Source of the DNA: Rhodococcus ruber
Lineage (GTDB): Bacteria > Actinomycetota > Actinomycetes > Mycobacteriales > Mycobacteriaceae
NCBI RefSeq assembly: GCF_027270735.1
Contig: NZ_JAPWIJ010000005.1
Span: 62,001-126,000 of the forward strand
DNA: 64,000 nt
Direction of reading: 5' to 3'
Shown piece after piece: positions 25,579-34,654 of the stretch. The first letter of the stretch is position 1. Each line of letters begins with the position of its first letter. A program made the translations under genes and the position numbers. Below the pieces are notes generated by a model, which saw only the letters and a program-made list of their open reading frames with translations, had not been told where the DNA came from and did not search any database.

Positions 25579-26637
25579 CTACCCACCCACCGGACTACCT
25601 GCCCACGCGGCACCGATCAAGACCTGCAGGCTATCCCGATCCACAGGCCGCGGATTGGTGGGCGGCACCAACTCGAGAACCCGGTCGACGGCGTGCTCGA
25701 TACCGTCCTCGGTCATACCGAGTTCGTGCAACGAGTCGACGACTCCGAGTTCCCTGCGCAATTCGTATAGCCCCCTCGCCGCCTGCACGCCGCCAAGAGC
25801 GTCCGAGACCCGCTGCGCAGCGTCCGTCGCCACCGAGCCGTTGAAGTCCATGACGTACGGCAGGACAACCGCATGAGTATCGGCATGCGAAAGTCCGAAT
25901 GCACCGCCCAGGACGTGGCAGATCTTGTGATGCAATCCGCTGCCCGCAGAGGCGAAGGCCACGGCGGCAAGATAAGCACCGTAAATGGTGGCTTCTCGGG
26001 CTTCGAGATCCCCTGCATCCAAGGCGATTCCGCGCAGACCGGGCACCAAAGCGCGAAGCCCCTCGGTACCGAGGGCGGCGTTGATGGGATCTGCTTTCGG
26101 TGCCCAGAACCCGTCCACCGCATGCGCCACGGCGTTCAGTCCCGAGGCCACCGCCAACGGGCCGGGCAACGACGCGAACAGAGCGGAATCGTAGATCACT
26201 GTGCGGGGCAGGACATCGGGATGCGATCCCGTGGTCTTGCGATCCCCCTCTGTCTGACCCCACACGTTCGTTGCCTCCGACCCTGCAAAAGTGGTCGGAA
26301 CGGCCACGATCGGTATGCCGGTGTCGCGGGCGACATATTTGGCCAATCCGGTGGCCGATCCCCCACCGATGCAGACGACAACATCGGCGGCCTCGTTGCG
26401 CACCAGAGCCACCGCGGCTTCACCGTTGCCCACCGGAACATGCTGAACGATTTCGCTGATTCGGGCGACTACCGGCACTCGGTCGGCAACCTCGTCTGCA
26501 AACTCAGCCACGAACGAATCCGAAACGAGCAGGACGCGCGCACCACCGAGCGACTCGACGGCTACGGCGATATTGGCCATCGCACCCCCGTTGGCAAACA
26601 TCACACGCTGCCCCAGCGTCGCGTGATCGAAGGACAT
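25579..26637 (-). CDS. Maleylacetate reductase (iron-containing alcohol dehydrogenase family)
   Basis: 352 residues from ATG at 26637; the open frame continues far upstream antisense to other genes. Features are the nucleotide-binding [28 protein letters not shown], and the metal-site histidines around [12 protein letters not shown] and [20 protein letters not shown]. This set matches maleylacetate reductases, which reduce maleylacetate to 3-oxoadipate with NADH. The start overlaps the upstream hydrolase stop (TGATG) and the stop is two bases before the dioxygenase, so ring cleavage and reduction are made together. Confidence 0.9.
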   Translation of the reverse strand: MSFDHATLGQRVMFANGGAMANIAVAVESLGGARVLLVSDSFVAEFADEVADRVPVVARISEIVQHVPVGNGEAAVALVRNEAADVVVCIGGGSATGLAKYVARDTGIPIVAVPTTFAGSEATNVWGQTEGDRKTTGSHPDVLPRTVIYDSALFASLPGPLAVASGLNAVAHAVDGFWAPKADPINAALGTEGLRALVPGLRGIALDAGDLEAREATIYGAYLAAVAFASAGSGLHHKICHVLGGAFGLSHADTHAVVLPYVMDFNGSVATDAAQRVSDALGGVQAARGLYELRRELGVVDSLHELGMTEDGIEHAVDRVLELVPPTNPRPVDRDSLQVLIGAAWAGSPVGG

Positions 26638-27365
26638 CACGGACGGACCTCCATCGATTCGACTCGGCCTGCCACCACGGCGGTGAGCCAACGATCCAGG
26701 CGAACGGCGACCGCTTCCGGTGCCTCGAGGGTCGACAGGTGACCCACCCCGGCCAGCACCTCCAACTCCGCCCCCGAAATCGAAGCCGCGAGCTCTCCGC
26801 CGAGCGAACTCGGCGTGATCGCGTCCTCGCCGCCTGCTATCACCAGGGTCGGTACTGTTACCGACGCGAGTTCGGCTCTTCGATCTGCTCTCGTCATAAC
26901 AGCAATCTGTTGCGCCACAAATACATCGACACCCAGATCCCGCGCCATTACCGATGCGGTAACGGCAATGTCCGGTCTCCCGGGTGCGACCGCCGAGGTG
27001 ATCAGATCGACCGCGTCGTCGAAGTGCCCCCGCTTGGCCATCTCGATGACACGAAGCGAGTTCTCGCGGCGTCCGGAATCTGCGGCGATCGCAGAGGAGT
27101 TGAGCAGAGCGAGACCGACTACCCGCGAAGACGGTTGTCGGAGCGCGATATCCAAGGCCACGTAACCCCCCATGGAGTTTCCGGCGAGAAAGAATTTCTC
27201 TGGACTTTGTTCGAGGACGCTGTCGGCCATCTGCCGGATCGAATTGCCCTCGCCGCGAACCACTACGGTTGTGTGCCGATCTGCCAGACGATCGGCAACC
27301 GGCTGCCACAGTCGTTCGTCGGACCCGAGTGCGGGAACGAACACCAACGGAGCCGCCGCGGTCAT
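26637..27365 (-). CDS. Alpha/beta-hydrolase
   Basis: 242 residues from ATG at 27365 (ATGA overlap with the SDR). The fold is shown by VFVPALGSDERLWQPVA (oxyanion region), the nucleophile elbow LAGNSMGGYVALD (G-N-S-M-G), the acid in TLVIAGGEDAITP and the histidine in LAGVGHLSTLEAPEA. The family includes 3-oxoadipate enol-lactonase and ring-cleavage product hydrolases. In this operon it could act on a lactone or on a meta-cleavage product; the sequence does not decide. Confidence 0.82.
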   Translation of the reverse strand: MTAAAPLVFVPALGSDERLWQPVADRLADRHTTVVVRGEGNSIRQMADSVLEQSPEKFFLAGNSMGGYVALDIALRQPSSRVVGLALLNSSAIAADSGRRENSLRVIEMAKRGHFDDAVDLITSAVAPGRPDIAVTASVMARDLGVDVFVAQQIAVMTRADRRAELASVTVPTLVIAGGEDAITPSSLGGELAASISGAELEVLAGVGHLSTLEAPEAVAVRLDRWLTAVVAGRVESMEVRP

Positions 27366-28159
27366 GACGCTGCTCCGTCGACCGCGAGAATGCACCCGGA
27401 GGTGAAGCCTGCATCCTCCGAGACCAGATAGGCGACCGCGGCAGCAATTTCGGTCCCGGTTCCGGTTCGACCGACAGGAATTGCTGCGCGAGTAGCCGTT
27501 TGCGCGTCCTCGGACAGTGCCTCGAATATCGTCGTGACGCGTCCTTCACTGGGCAGCACCAATCCTGGCGACACTGCATTGACGGTGATGCCGGTTGCGC
27601 CGAGGTCCTTGGCCAACTGCTTGGTGAAGCCGTTGATCGCGGCCTTGGATGCGGCATAGGGCAATCGGGCACCGACGGTGCCCGAGGGTCCGGCCAGTCC
27701 GTTGGCGACGGCCGAGGAGAAGTTCACGATGCGGCCGTATTTGCCTCGGTTCATGAGCGAGACCGCCTCACGACTGCAGAGAAAGGCACTGGTGAGGTTG
27801 TTCTCGAGTACCTTCCTCCACACGTCGCCGCCCAGCTCACTGAGCTGCCGCACCGGATCTGTGCCACTGCCGCCTGCTGTGTTGACGAGCGCGTCGAGCC
27901 GGCCGAAACGTCGGTCGATCGACTCGAAGGCGGCGATCACCGCGCTTTCGTCGGACAGGTCGACCACCTCCGTGGACACTTCCACCCCTGGTACGTCGCG
28001 TGCGATGTGCTCACGCGTGGCGTCGAGCCCGGTCTTCTGGATATCGAGAAGGGCGACCGAGAAGCCGTCGCGCGCCAACCGCTCGGCGATCTCGGCTCCG
28101 AGTCCCTGCGCGGCACCCGTCACGGCCGCGACCCGCTTGTCAGTACTGTGCTCAGGCAC
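27362..28159 (-). CDS. SDR-family dehydrogenase/reductase
   Basis: 265 residues from GTG at 28159, chosen because AAGGA lies five bases upstream and the Rossmann strand follows at once (RVAAVTGAAQGLGAEIAERL). The classical SDR set is complete: TGxxxGxG, LVNTAGGSG, the serine in GRIVNFSSAVANG, YAASKAAINGFTKQL (YxxxK) and a C-terminal GFTSGCILAVDGA typical of FabG-like enzymes. It probably oxidises or reduces an alcohol/ketone in the pathway of this operon. The substrate is unknown. The stop overlaps the hydrolase start. Confidence 0.87.
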   Translation of the reverse strand: MPEHSTDKRVAAVTGAAQGLGAEIAERLARDGFSVALLDIQKTGLDATREHIARDVPGVEVSTEVVDLSDESAVIAAFESIDRRFGRLDALVNTAGGSGTDPVRQLSELGGDVWRKVLENNLTSAFLCSREAVSLMNRGKYGRIVNFSSAVANGLAGPSGTVGARLPYAASKAAINGFTKQLAKDLGATGITVNAVSPGLVLPSEGRVTTIFEALSEDAQTATRAAIPVGRTGTGTEIAAAVAYLVSEDAGFTSGCILAVDGAAS

Positions 28160-28223
28160 GTGTTTCCTTAGTTTGCAGTGTGTTCGGAGGTGGAGTGCTC
28201 GGAGGCGGTGGTCGATCTCCCGA

Positions 28224-29429
28224 TCATCCGAGGGGTCCCCAGAACGTCTCGCCGCCGTAAGTGTCGGACATCGGTTCGAGAGTCTCCGGCCAGACACCCG
28301 CCTCCACGACGCGCCGGCTCTCGGGCGGCCGTACCTTGCCGTCCCAACCGACCTGCTCCATGTAGTAATACAGTTGCATGACGTGCCCATCAGGAGCGAC
28401 CGCATGAATCGCGTAGTCCACTCCGGGGTGAATCTCGGGTGGTAGGTCGATCAGCTTGACCCCGCTCTGCTCCAGGAAGAGCTTCGCGGCGACCAACTGC
28501 TCGTACGATCCGAGTTGGATTCCGAAGGACAGCAACGTGGAACCGTCGCTGAGACCGAGCGCTCGGCGTGCCTCGAGCGGGAACAGCGCAATGCTGTGGT
28601 GTTCGGTGTTGGCGCGCATGAACACTGCTCGGTGTCCCAGGACGGTGGTCTCCTCCGACTTCACGAGCCCGAGCGTGCTGGTGTAAAAGCGTTCCGCCGC
28701 ATCGAGATCGGCGACAAAAATGCTCACCGGTCCGATTCGGACGGGCCTGAACGGCCGCGCGAGCAAGACGCCGCCCACATCGTAGGTCTTCGGCAGGTTG
28801 TCGATCCAACGGTGACCGGAGGTGAGGTCGACGCCCTCGGCTTCGGCATCCTCGAGTTCGGTCGCCTCTGATCTCGTGGGAAGTGCTGGATGCTCGTTTG
28901 CCCACGGCCACATCACTTCCGGCTTGCTCATGCCGTCCCAGCCGACCTGCTCGATACCGTATTCGAGTTCGTTGGTATGACCGGTTGGGTCAGGAAAGTA
29001 CGTGTGCCAGTTGGAACCTGGGTCGCGTCCGTAACGGTCGATCTTCGAACCCTGCTCCTCGAGCCATAAACGTGCCTCGACGACCTCGCGAAGCGATCCC
29101 ACCTGCCAGGTGATCTGGTTGACCGTGATGTCGGACCGAGCCGGATCGTCGTTCTTGTCGACCCACGCACGCGGCATGATGACGAAAGTATGGTGATCAC
29201 TGTTGTGTCGGAGGAAGTAGATCCTGGTATCCGACAGTCCGTCCAGCCACGGGCCGGGATCATACTTGTTCAGATCCAACATGTCCGCCACCAAGAAGCC
29301 GAGAACATCACGGTAGAAGGCCACGGCTTCACCGGTGTCGGCAACGCTGATTCCGAAATGATTGAGCCGGCGAATCTTGAACGGTCGATCGTAGGAAACG
29401 CCGCCGACGGAGTACTTCTTCTCGCCCAC
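28224..29429 (-). CDS. Two-domain VOC-family extradiol-dioxygenase-like protein
   Basis: 401 residues from GTG at 29429 with GGAGGG upstream. Two VOC modules are visible: the first from LNHFGISVADTGEAVAFYRD to HTNELEYGIEQVGW, the second from VRIGPVSIFVADLDAAERFY to DGHVMQLYYYMEQVGWDG. His in LNHFG, His in DHHTFVIM and Glu in NELEY suggest a metal site in the first module. In the second module the first ligand position reads GPVSIF with no histidine. Such proteins cleave catechol-type rings next to the hydroxyls. Neighbouring FAH-family and aldehyde dehydrogenase genes fit processing of a meta-cleavage product. Confidence 0.78.
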   Translation of the reverse strand: MGEKKYSVGGVSYDRPFKIRRLNHFGISVADTGEAVAFYRDVLGFLVADMLDLNKYDPGPWLDGLSDTRIYFLRHNSDHHTFVIMPRAWVDKNDDPARSDITVNQITWQVGSLREVVEARLWLEEQGSKIDRYGRDPGSNWHTYFPDPTGHTNELEYGIEQVGWDGMSKPEVMWPWANEHPALPTRSEATELEDAEAEGVDLTSGHRWIDNLPKTYDVGGVLLARPFRPVRIGPVSIFVADLDAAERFYTSTLGLVKSEETTVLGHRAVFMRANTEHHSIALFPLEARRALGLSDGSTLLSFGIQLGSYEQLVAAKLFLEQSGVKLIDLPPEIHPGVDYAIHAVAPDGHVMQLYYYMEQVGWDGKVRPPESRRVVEAGVWPETLEPMSDTYGGETFWGPLG

Positions 29430-29431
29430 TG

Positions 29432-30448
29432 CTACTGCCCTCCGCGCGTTCCTGAGACGGTATTGGTCACAGAACCGATTGCAGTAGAACTGATCTCGAC
29501 CACGTCGCCCGGGTTGAGAAACTTCGAGTCGTCGACGAATTTGCCGTCCGCGTCGCGAGTACTCGAGTCGACGGCCGTGCCCTTCGGTGTACCTCCGCTG
29601 ATCAGATCGCCCGGGAACAACGTGGAGTCCCTGGATAAATACTCGCCAAGAGACGCAAAGCTGTGAATCATCGATTTCGTGTTGCCGCTCTGCCGAACTT
29701 CGCCGTTGATTCGAGCCTCGATCGGAATGTCCTGTGGGTCCAGTCCCTCGTCCACCACGATCCAAGGTCCGACCGTCGCAGCGCCGTCGAAATTTTTGGA
29801 GTACTGGAAGTCCGGACCGAACGAGACGTTGTCCCGGATGGACCAATCGTTGACCAAGGTGTAGCCCCAGATGTACGAACCGAAATCGTCGGCGGCAACG
29901 TCCTTGCCTTGCTTGCCGATCACAACGGCGACCTCGGCCTCGTAATCGAGCAGATCGGTGCGCCTAGGAAAAGCGAGATCGTCACCGTCGGAGGAGACGA
30001 CACGCGGATCCTTGATGAAATACTTCGGCCCTCCTGAGACGAGCTTTCCCAAGGTGTCCTTGTCGCGTCCGCTCGAGGTGTTGTCGGCGGCCGCTTGCAT
30101 GTGATCGGCAAAGTTGGCCAGAGCAGCGAAGATTCGCGACCGCCCGTCTATCGGTGCGTGCACCGTCGTCGAGTTCGGGTCGAAGACCAACTGCTCCCCG
30201 TCGACGCCGGTTTTGTCATTGCTCTCGGCGAGATGATCCAGCGCGGCTCGGGCACCGGCCAGAGCATCGTCGCCCTGCTCGATGAAGGAGTTGAGGTCGG
30301 CCGGAACCTCGTGCGCAGCCTTGGCCGTAGGGCGAAGGCTGCGCTCGACGTCGACCAAGTACCTGGCGTACGCACCGTTGATATCCACGATGCCGTTGTC
30401 CACAACGACGCCGACGCGCCTGCTGGGACCGAAGATTGCGATTTTCAT
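29432..30448 (-). CDS. Fumarylacetoacetate-hydrolase-family enzyme
   Basis: 338 residues from ATG at 30448 with GGGAG four bases upstream. The FAH C-terminal domain is clear: YFIKDPRVVSSDGDDLAFPR, LLDYEAEVAVVIGKQG (metal glutamates), YTLVNDWSIRD (metal aspartate) and FPGDLISGGTPKGTA. The N-terminal ~90 residues are the small capping domain. Family members hydrolyse fumarylpyruvate/acylpyruvates or hydrate 2-oxo-pent-4-enoates. It lies two bases from the VOC dioxygenase, so it probably handles the cleavage product of that enzyme. Confidence 0.85.
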   Translation of the reverse strand: MKIAIFGPSRRVGVVVDNGIVDINGAYARYLVDVERSLRPTAKAAHEVPADLNSFIEQGDDALAGARAALDHLAESNDKTGVDGEQLVFDPNSTTVHAPIDGRSRIFAALANFADHMQAAADNTSSGRDKDTLGKLVSGGPKYFIKDPRVVSSDGDDLAFPRRTDLLDYEAEVAVVIGKQGKDVAADDFGSYIWGYTLVNDWSIRDNVSFGPDFQYSKNFDGAATVGPWIVVDEGLDPQDIPIEARINGEVRQSGNTKSMIHSFASLGEYLSRDSTLFPGDLISGGTPKGTAVDSSTRDADGKFVDDSKFLNPGDVVEISSTAIGSVTNTVSGTRGGQ

Positions 30449-30458
30449 GAGGCTCCCT

Positions 30459-30863
30459 TTACTGATCTTGGCTTCGAGAATTGTTTGCCGACGGGTCGAC
30501 GCCCACCGTGTTGAGCAGACGGCCACCGTCCGGGGACAGGCTGTAGATGGCCAAGCGGGTGATCTTGCCGTCGCGGACGGTGAAGAAGTCGCCGAGCACG
30601 ATCGTCGATCCACCGGTGTCGAGGTCGATCTCGACTGCCACGTTGTCGCCGTCCGCCACGAAAGGCCCTGGGGATGGCGACATCGCGCCCGGTTTCAACC
30701 CGCCCTGATACATGCGAGCGATCGCGGCCGCGCCGGTGAGGGTCCCGGCTGCGTTGTGCAACACCGCATCATCGGCGAACAGTCCGCTGACCGCTGCAGG
30801 ATCGCCTGCACGCACTCCAGCGAAGTACGCGGTGACGACCTCGGCTGGGCTGGCTGTCGTCAT
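30459..30863 (-). CDS. SnoaL/ketosteroid-isomerase-like (NTF2-fold) protein
   Basis: 134 residues with the NTF2-like pattern: VVTAYFAGVRAGDPAAVSGL, FADDAVLHNAAGTLTGAAAI, and a central strand VAVEIDLDTGGSTIVLGDFF followed by TVRDGKITRLAIYSL. These small cone-shaped proteins act as isomerases, hydratases or binding proteins. The ATG overlaps the stop of the aldehyde dehydrogenase (ATGA at 30860-30863), so it belongs to the same operon. The reaction is unknown. Confidence 0.78.
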   Translation of the reverse strand: MTTASPAEVVTAYFAGVRAGDPAAVSGLFADDAVLHNAAGTLTGAAAIARMYQGGLKPGAMSPSPGPFVADGDNVAVEIDLDTGGSTIVLGDFFTVRDGKITRLAIYSLSPDGGRLLNTVGVDPSANNSRSQDQ

Positions 30864-32341
30864 GACTGCAGGTAACGGGTCGAGGCGTAAACGGACTGGT
30901 ACTCGAGGTATGCATCGATGGCCTCGGGGCCGAGTTCGCGCCCGAGTCCCGAGTCCTTGAAGCCGCCGAACGGAGCACCGAGATCGAGTGTGTAGTAGTT
31001 CAATCCGATGGTTCCGGTACGAACGCGACGGGCGACCGAAAAGGCACGGTCCTCGTCAGCGCTCCAGACGGAGCCACCGAGTCCGTAGTTGCTGTCGTTG
31101 GCCATCCTGACTGCCTCGTCGTCCCCGCCGTCGAACGGGATCAGTGCCATGACCGGACCGAATACTTCCTCACGAGCCAGTCGATCGGAGTTGTCCACGT
31201 CGGCGAAGACGGTGGGCTGAACGAACCATCCCCGATCGAGGCCTTGGGGGCGCCCGCCGCCGGTCACGAGACGTGCATCGGAGTTCTTGGCGATGTCAAC
31301 GTATCCGAGCACTTTGTCGCGGTGACCGCTGGTCGCCATCGGACCCATGGTGGTGGCAGGGTCGAGTGGATCACCGAGAGTGTAAGCATCGGCGAAACCT
31401 GCAACAGCGTCGACGAACTCGTCGTAGCGGGAGCGCGCGACGAGAATGCGCGACTGCGTCGTGCAGGTCTGGCTGTTGTTCAGGAACGAGGCATTGTCCA
31501 ATCCGGCGAGGAAGGTATCGACGCTTGCGTCGTCCAAGACGATCGCCGCCGACTTTCCGCCCAGTTCCAAGGTGGAGCGCCGGAGCAGCCGGCCGCATTC
31601 CTGGCCGATGATGCGACCGGCCTCGGTCGAACCAGTGAAGGCGATCTTGTCTACCAGAGGGTGGGACACCAAAGCCGCCCCCGCATCGCGGTCTCCGAGC
31701 ACGATGTTGAGAACGCCTGCCGGTAGTCCGGCTTCTGCGGCTGCGTCGGCGAAAACGTAGGAGTCCAAAGCAGTTTCGGGCGAGGGCTTGAGAACTACGG
31801 TGCATCCCGCTGCCAGGGCAGGAGCGATCTTGAACATAGCAAGGGCCTGCGGAAAATTCCACGGGGCGATTGCACCGACGACGCCGACCGGTAAACGGCG
31901 GACGATGGTCGATCCGGCTTGGCTGGGGCGAACTTCCTCGAGGGCGAGATTCTCGACGACGTCCGCATACATCCGAAGCAAGGCTCCCGGTGCCCCGCCG
32001 TTGAGTGCATTGGACAGCCCGAGAATCATTCCGTTCTCCCGGCTGACCAACGACGCGGTGTCGGCTGCACGGGCATCGAGCGCATCGGCGAACGCATGAA
32101 GCACAGCAGCACGTTCGGCAGCGGTCGTACGCCCCCAGGGACCTTCGTCCAATGCTCTTCTTGCAGCGCGAACTGCGGCGTCGATGTCGGCCGCGCCACC
32201 GAGCGCGGCCACGCCGATGCGTTCCCCGGTGGCCGCCTCGATCTGGTCCCTCAGCTCGGGCCGAACCGGGTCGGTCCAGCTGCCATCGATGAAGAAGCGG
32301 GTGCGGTCCAAGCTGCTCGGCCGGTCGACGGTGACGGACAT
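30860..32341 (-). CDS. Aldehyde dehydrogenase (first gene of the hydroxyquinol-region operon)
   Basis: 493 residues. The catalytic cysteine is in FLNNSQTCTTQSRIL, the general-base glutamate in STLELGGKSAAIV, the cofactor stretch in APWNFPQALAMFK with LKPSPETALDSY, and the C-terminal EEVFGPVMAL and LGAPFGGFKDSGLGREL are standard. It is the promoter-proximal gene of an eight-gene minus-strand operon that runs to 24683. Family relatives oxidise aromatic or semialdehyde intermediates with NAD; the substrate is not identifiable. Confidence 0.9.
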   Translation of the reverse strand: MSVTVDRPSSLDRTRFFIDGSWTDPVRPELRDQIEAATGERIGVAALGGAADIDAAVRAARRALDEGPWGRTTAAERAAVLHAFADALDARAADTASLVSRENGMILGLSNALNGGAPGALLRMYADVVENLALEEVRPSQAGSTIVRRLPVGVVGAIAPWNFPQALAMFKIAPALAAGCTVVLKPSPETALDSYVFADAAAEAGLPAGVLNIVLGDRDAGAALVSHPLVDKIAFTGSTEAGRIIGQECGRLLRRSTLELGGKSAAIVLDDASVDTFLAGLDNASFLNNSQTCTTQSRILVARSRYDEFVDAVAGFADAYTLGDPLDPATTMGPMATSGHRDKVLGYVDIAKNSDARLVTGGGRPQGLDRGWFVQPTVFADVDNSDRLAREEVFGPVMALIPFDGGDDEAVRMANDSNYGLGGSVWSADEDRAFSVARRVRTGTIGLNYYTLDLGAPFGGFKDSGLGRELGPEAIDAYLEYQSVYASTRYLQS

Positions 32342-32546
32342 TGAATTCTCCTAGTGACGAGGACGGTGCATGATCTCGTGACACCGAGTGAGCGGTGCAC
32401 GGTCGGGTTCACCACCGCTCGCGGTGAGATCCCGATCACTGTCGATCCTGTGCTCTGGGGCACATTCAGCGCAACGCCAGGATGTTCCCAGCCCCCATGC
32501 ATTCTACGTATCGTCGCAGCTCGAGCGTTCATTTTTGCGGTGGGGA

Positions 32547-32564
32547 GTTGACACCGAAGTCAAC
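32547..32564. promoter_or_regulatory. Short inverted repeat upstream of the aldehyde dehydrogenase operon
   Basis: GTTGAC, six bases, GTCAAC in the 262-base gap between the CitE-like gene and the aldehyde dehydrogenase. It could be an operator for the operon starting at 32341 or a weak terminator for the lyase gene. Nothing else was recognised in this gap. Confidence 0.3.
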
Positions 32565-32603
32565 GTCGAAACTATGGCGACAGCAAGAACGCGTTTCGCC
32601 GAC

Positions 32604-33452
32604 CTACCGGGCAGGCAGGTTTTGCAGTAGATTCTGCGCCGCCGCGACCACGGGTGCGTCCACCATTCTTCCCTCGACTTCCACAGCGGCACCGAGGGAC
32701 GCCGCGGCAACAACCCGGCGCGCCCGGTCGATTTCCTCGTCACTGGGTTGCAGTGCCTGTCGAGTCGGATGGACTTGTGCAGGATGTATCAGCAGCTTCC
32801 CGGTCATTCCGACTTCGATTGCGTGCTCGACATCCTCGATCAGTGCCGCGGGGTCCTTCAGCGAAGTGGTGACTCCGTCTATCGGAGCCGGCTTACCTGC
32901 TAGCCGGGAGGCGAGGACGAGCTGAGATCGGGCGTGCAGCATCGCTGTACGCGTGGGTCGGGCACCGATGTCCAACGCATAGTCGAGATGGCCGAAAGCC
33001 AGACGGCATACGTTCGGATCACGAGCGATAACGGTCGAATCATCTATGCCAGCGGCAGATTCCACCAAGGCGAGGACCGGGCAGCGCAGCACACGTCGCA
33101 GATCGGCGTAATCGACGGACGCTACGGCTTTGGAGACCATGACCGCGACAAGACCGTCCAACCCAGCCAGCGATTCGACGTCGTCGAGATGGTGGGCCCC
33201 ATCCACAGCGTTGATCCGAACGCAACCGCGTCCTCCGTTGGACAGCCAGTGAACGACGTGGGCGCGTGCGGCCGATTTGTCCCCGCTGGCTACCGCATCT
33301 TCGAGGTCGAGCACGACGATGTCCGCTCCGGCGGCCGCTGCCTTGTCGAATCGGACCGGCTTGTCACCCGGAACGAAGAGCAAAGTCGACGCTTGTCGGA
33401 CGAGTAGCTCTTTGTGCTCGGACGTCGTTTCGACGGAGAGCACCTCAGGCAC
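32604..33452 (-). CDS. HpcH/HpaI-CitE-like lyase (citramalyl-/malyl-CoA lyase type)
   Basis: 282 residues from GTG at 33452, overlapping the CoA-transferase by 8 bases. CitE-family marks are STLLFVPGDKPVRFDKAAAA, DIVVLDLEDAVASGDK, CVRINAVDG, PVLALVESAAGI (metal glutamate) and RLAFGHLDYALDIG (metal aspartate); TGKLLIHPAQVHPTRQAL is the usual C-terminal helix entry. Such lyases split beta-hydroxyacyl-CoA esters such as citramalyl-CoA into acetyl-CoA and pyruvate. With the CaiB gene upstream and the MaoC-like hydratase at 38101 it could complete an itaconate or C5-dicarboxylate route; inference only. Confidence 0.83.
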   Translation of the reverse strand: MPEVLSVETTSEHKELLVRQASTLLFVPGDKPVRFDKAAAAGADIVVLDLEDAVASGDKSAARAHVVHWLSNGGRGCVRINAVDGAHHLDDVESLAGLDGLVAVMVSKAVASVDYADLRRVLRCPVLALVESAAGIDDSTVIARDPNVCRLAFGHLDYALDIGARPTRTAMLHARSQLVLASRLAGKPAPIDGVTTSLKDPAALIEDVEHAIEVGMTGKLLIHPAQVHPTRQALQPSDEEIDRARRVVAAASLGAAVEVEGRMVDAPVVAAAQNLLQNLPAR

Positions 33453-34611
33453 CGGCCGGAACCACGCTCGGTACCGACACTCCGAACTCCGCGAGCACTG
33501 CCTCGGTATGCTGGCCCACCTCGGGAATCGGACCCATCACCGCGTGGAAGTCCGACATCGTCACCGGCGGTACCAGTGCACGTAGCTCGCCGACCGGCGA
33601 GGCATACGACCGCCACCGGTCGCGCGCCTTCAACTGCGGGTGATCGGCAAGGCCATCCATCGTCCGTAGCAGGGCATTCGCAATTCCCGCATGTTCGAGT
33701 TGCTCACCTACCTGCTCTGCCGTGCGATCGTCGAAGACCTTCTCGATGACGGCTCTCAGTTCCGTATTGTGTTCGACGCGTAGCGAATTGCGGCAAAAGC
33801 GCGCATCACCGGTAAGCTCCGGCGAGGTAAGAATACTGGCACAGAACGTGGCCCATTCACGTTCGTTCTGGATCCCGAGAAACACTTCGTTTCCATCACC
33901 ACACTTGAAGGGGCCATACGGAGCAATTGCCGCGTGGCTGGCCCCAGCCCGCGTCGGCGAGCTGCCGCCGTACATCGCATAGTTCAACGGGAAGCCCATC
34001 CATTCCGCCAACGCTTCCAGCATGGACACCTCGATCGTGGCCCCTTCGCCGGTTCGCTCCCGTCTGATCACAGCTGTCAACACACCGGTGTAGGCGTACA
34101 TCCCGGATGCGATGTCTGCTATCGAGATTCCGACTTTCGACGGTTCGTCCTGAGTACCTGTGATGGATACGAGCCCTGCCTCGCACTGCACGAGAAGGTC
34201 ATAGGCCTTTTTGTCCGAATAGGGACCACCTTGGCCGTATCCGGAGATCGATACGTGAATCAGCCGTGGGTGACGTGCGCGGAGCTCTTCGGCCCCGAGT
34301 CCGAGTCTTTCCGCTGCCCCTGGAGCGAGGTTCTGCACGAAAACGTCGGCCTCGTCGACCAATGCGTGCATAGCGGCTCGACCCTCGTCGCTCTTGAGGT
34401 CCAGTGCGACGGACTCCTTGGAACGGTTCAACCACACGAAATGGCTGGCGAGACCGTTGACCGTCTCGTCGTAGCCGCGCGCGAAATCTCCGACGCCCGG
34501 TCGTTCGATCTTGATTACGCGGGCACCGAGATCGGCAAGCTGCCTCGTCGCGAAGGGGGCTGCAACAGCCTGTTCCAACGACACGATCGTAAGTCCGTCG
34601 AGAGGGTTCAT
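33445..34611 (-). CDS. CaiB/BaiF-family (class III) CoA-transferase
   Basis: 388 residues. Family signatures are LDGLTIVSLEQAVAAPFATR, DLGARVIKIERPGVGDFARG, WLNRSKESVALDLKSDEGRA, DVFVQNLAPGAAERLGLG and ISGYGQGGPYSDKKAYDLLV followed by QCEAGL, where the catalytic aspartate of the family lies. The product moves CoA from a donor thioester to a carboxylic acid. It is 43 bases downstream of the flavin hydroxylase and overlaps the CitE-like lyase, so activation followed by cleavage of an acid is likely. The acid is unknown; itaconate-like C5 acids are a candidate. Confidence 0.88.
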   Translation of the reverse strand: MNPLDGLTIVSLEQAVAAPFATRQLADLGARVIKIERPGVGDFARGYDETVNGLASHFVWLNRSKESVALDLKSDEGRAAMHALVDEADVFVQNLAPGAAERLGLGAEELRARHPRLIHVSISGYGQGGPYSDKKAYDLLVQCEAGLVSITGTQDEPSKVGISIADIASGMYAYTGVLTAVIRRERTGEGATIEVSMLEALAEWMGFPLNYAMYGGSSPTRAGASHAAIAPYGPFKCGDGNEVFLGIQNEREWATFCASILTSPELTGDARFCRNSLRVEHNTELRAVIEKVFDDRTAEQVGEQLEHAGIANALLRTMDGLADHPQLKARDRWRSYASPVGELRALVPPVTMSDFHAVMGPIPEVGQHTEAVLAEFGVSVPSVVPAGA

Positions 34612-34654
34612 GTTCGTGCTTCTTTCGCTTCGAATGTAGATGGGTTCAGCCGAA

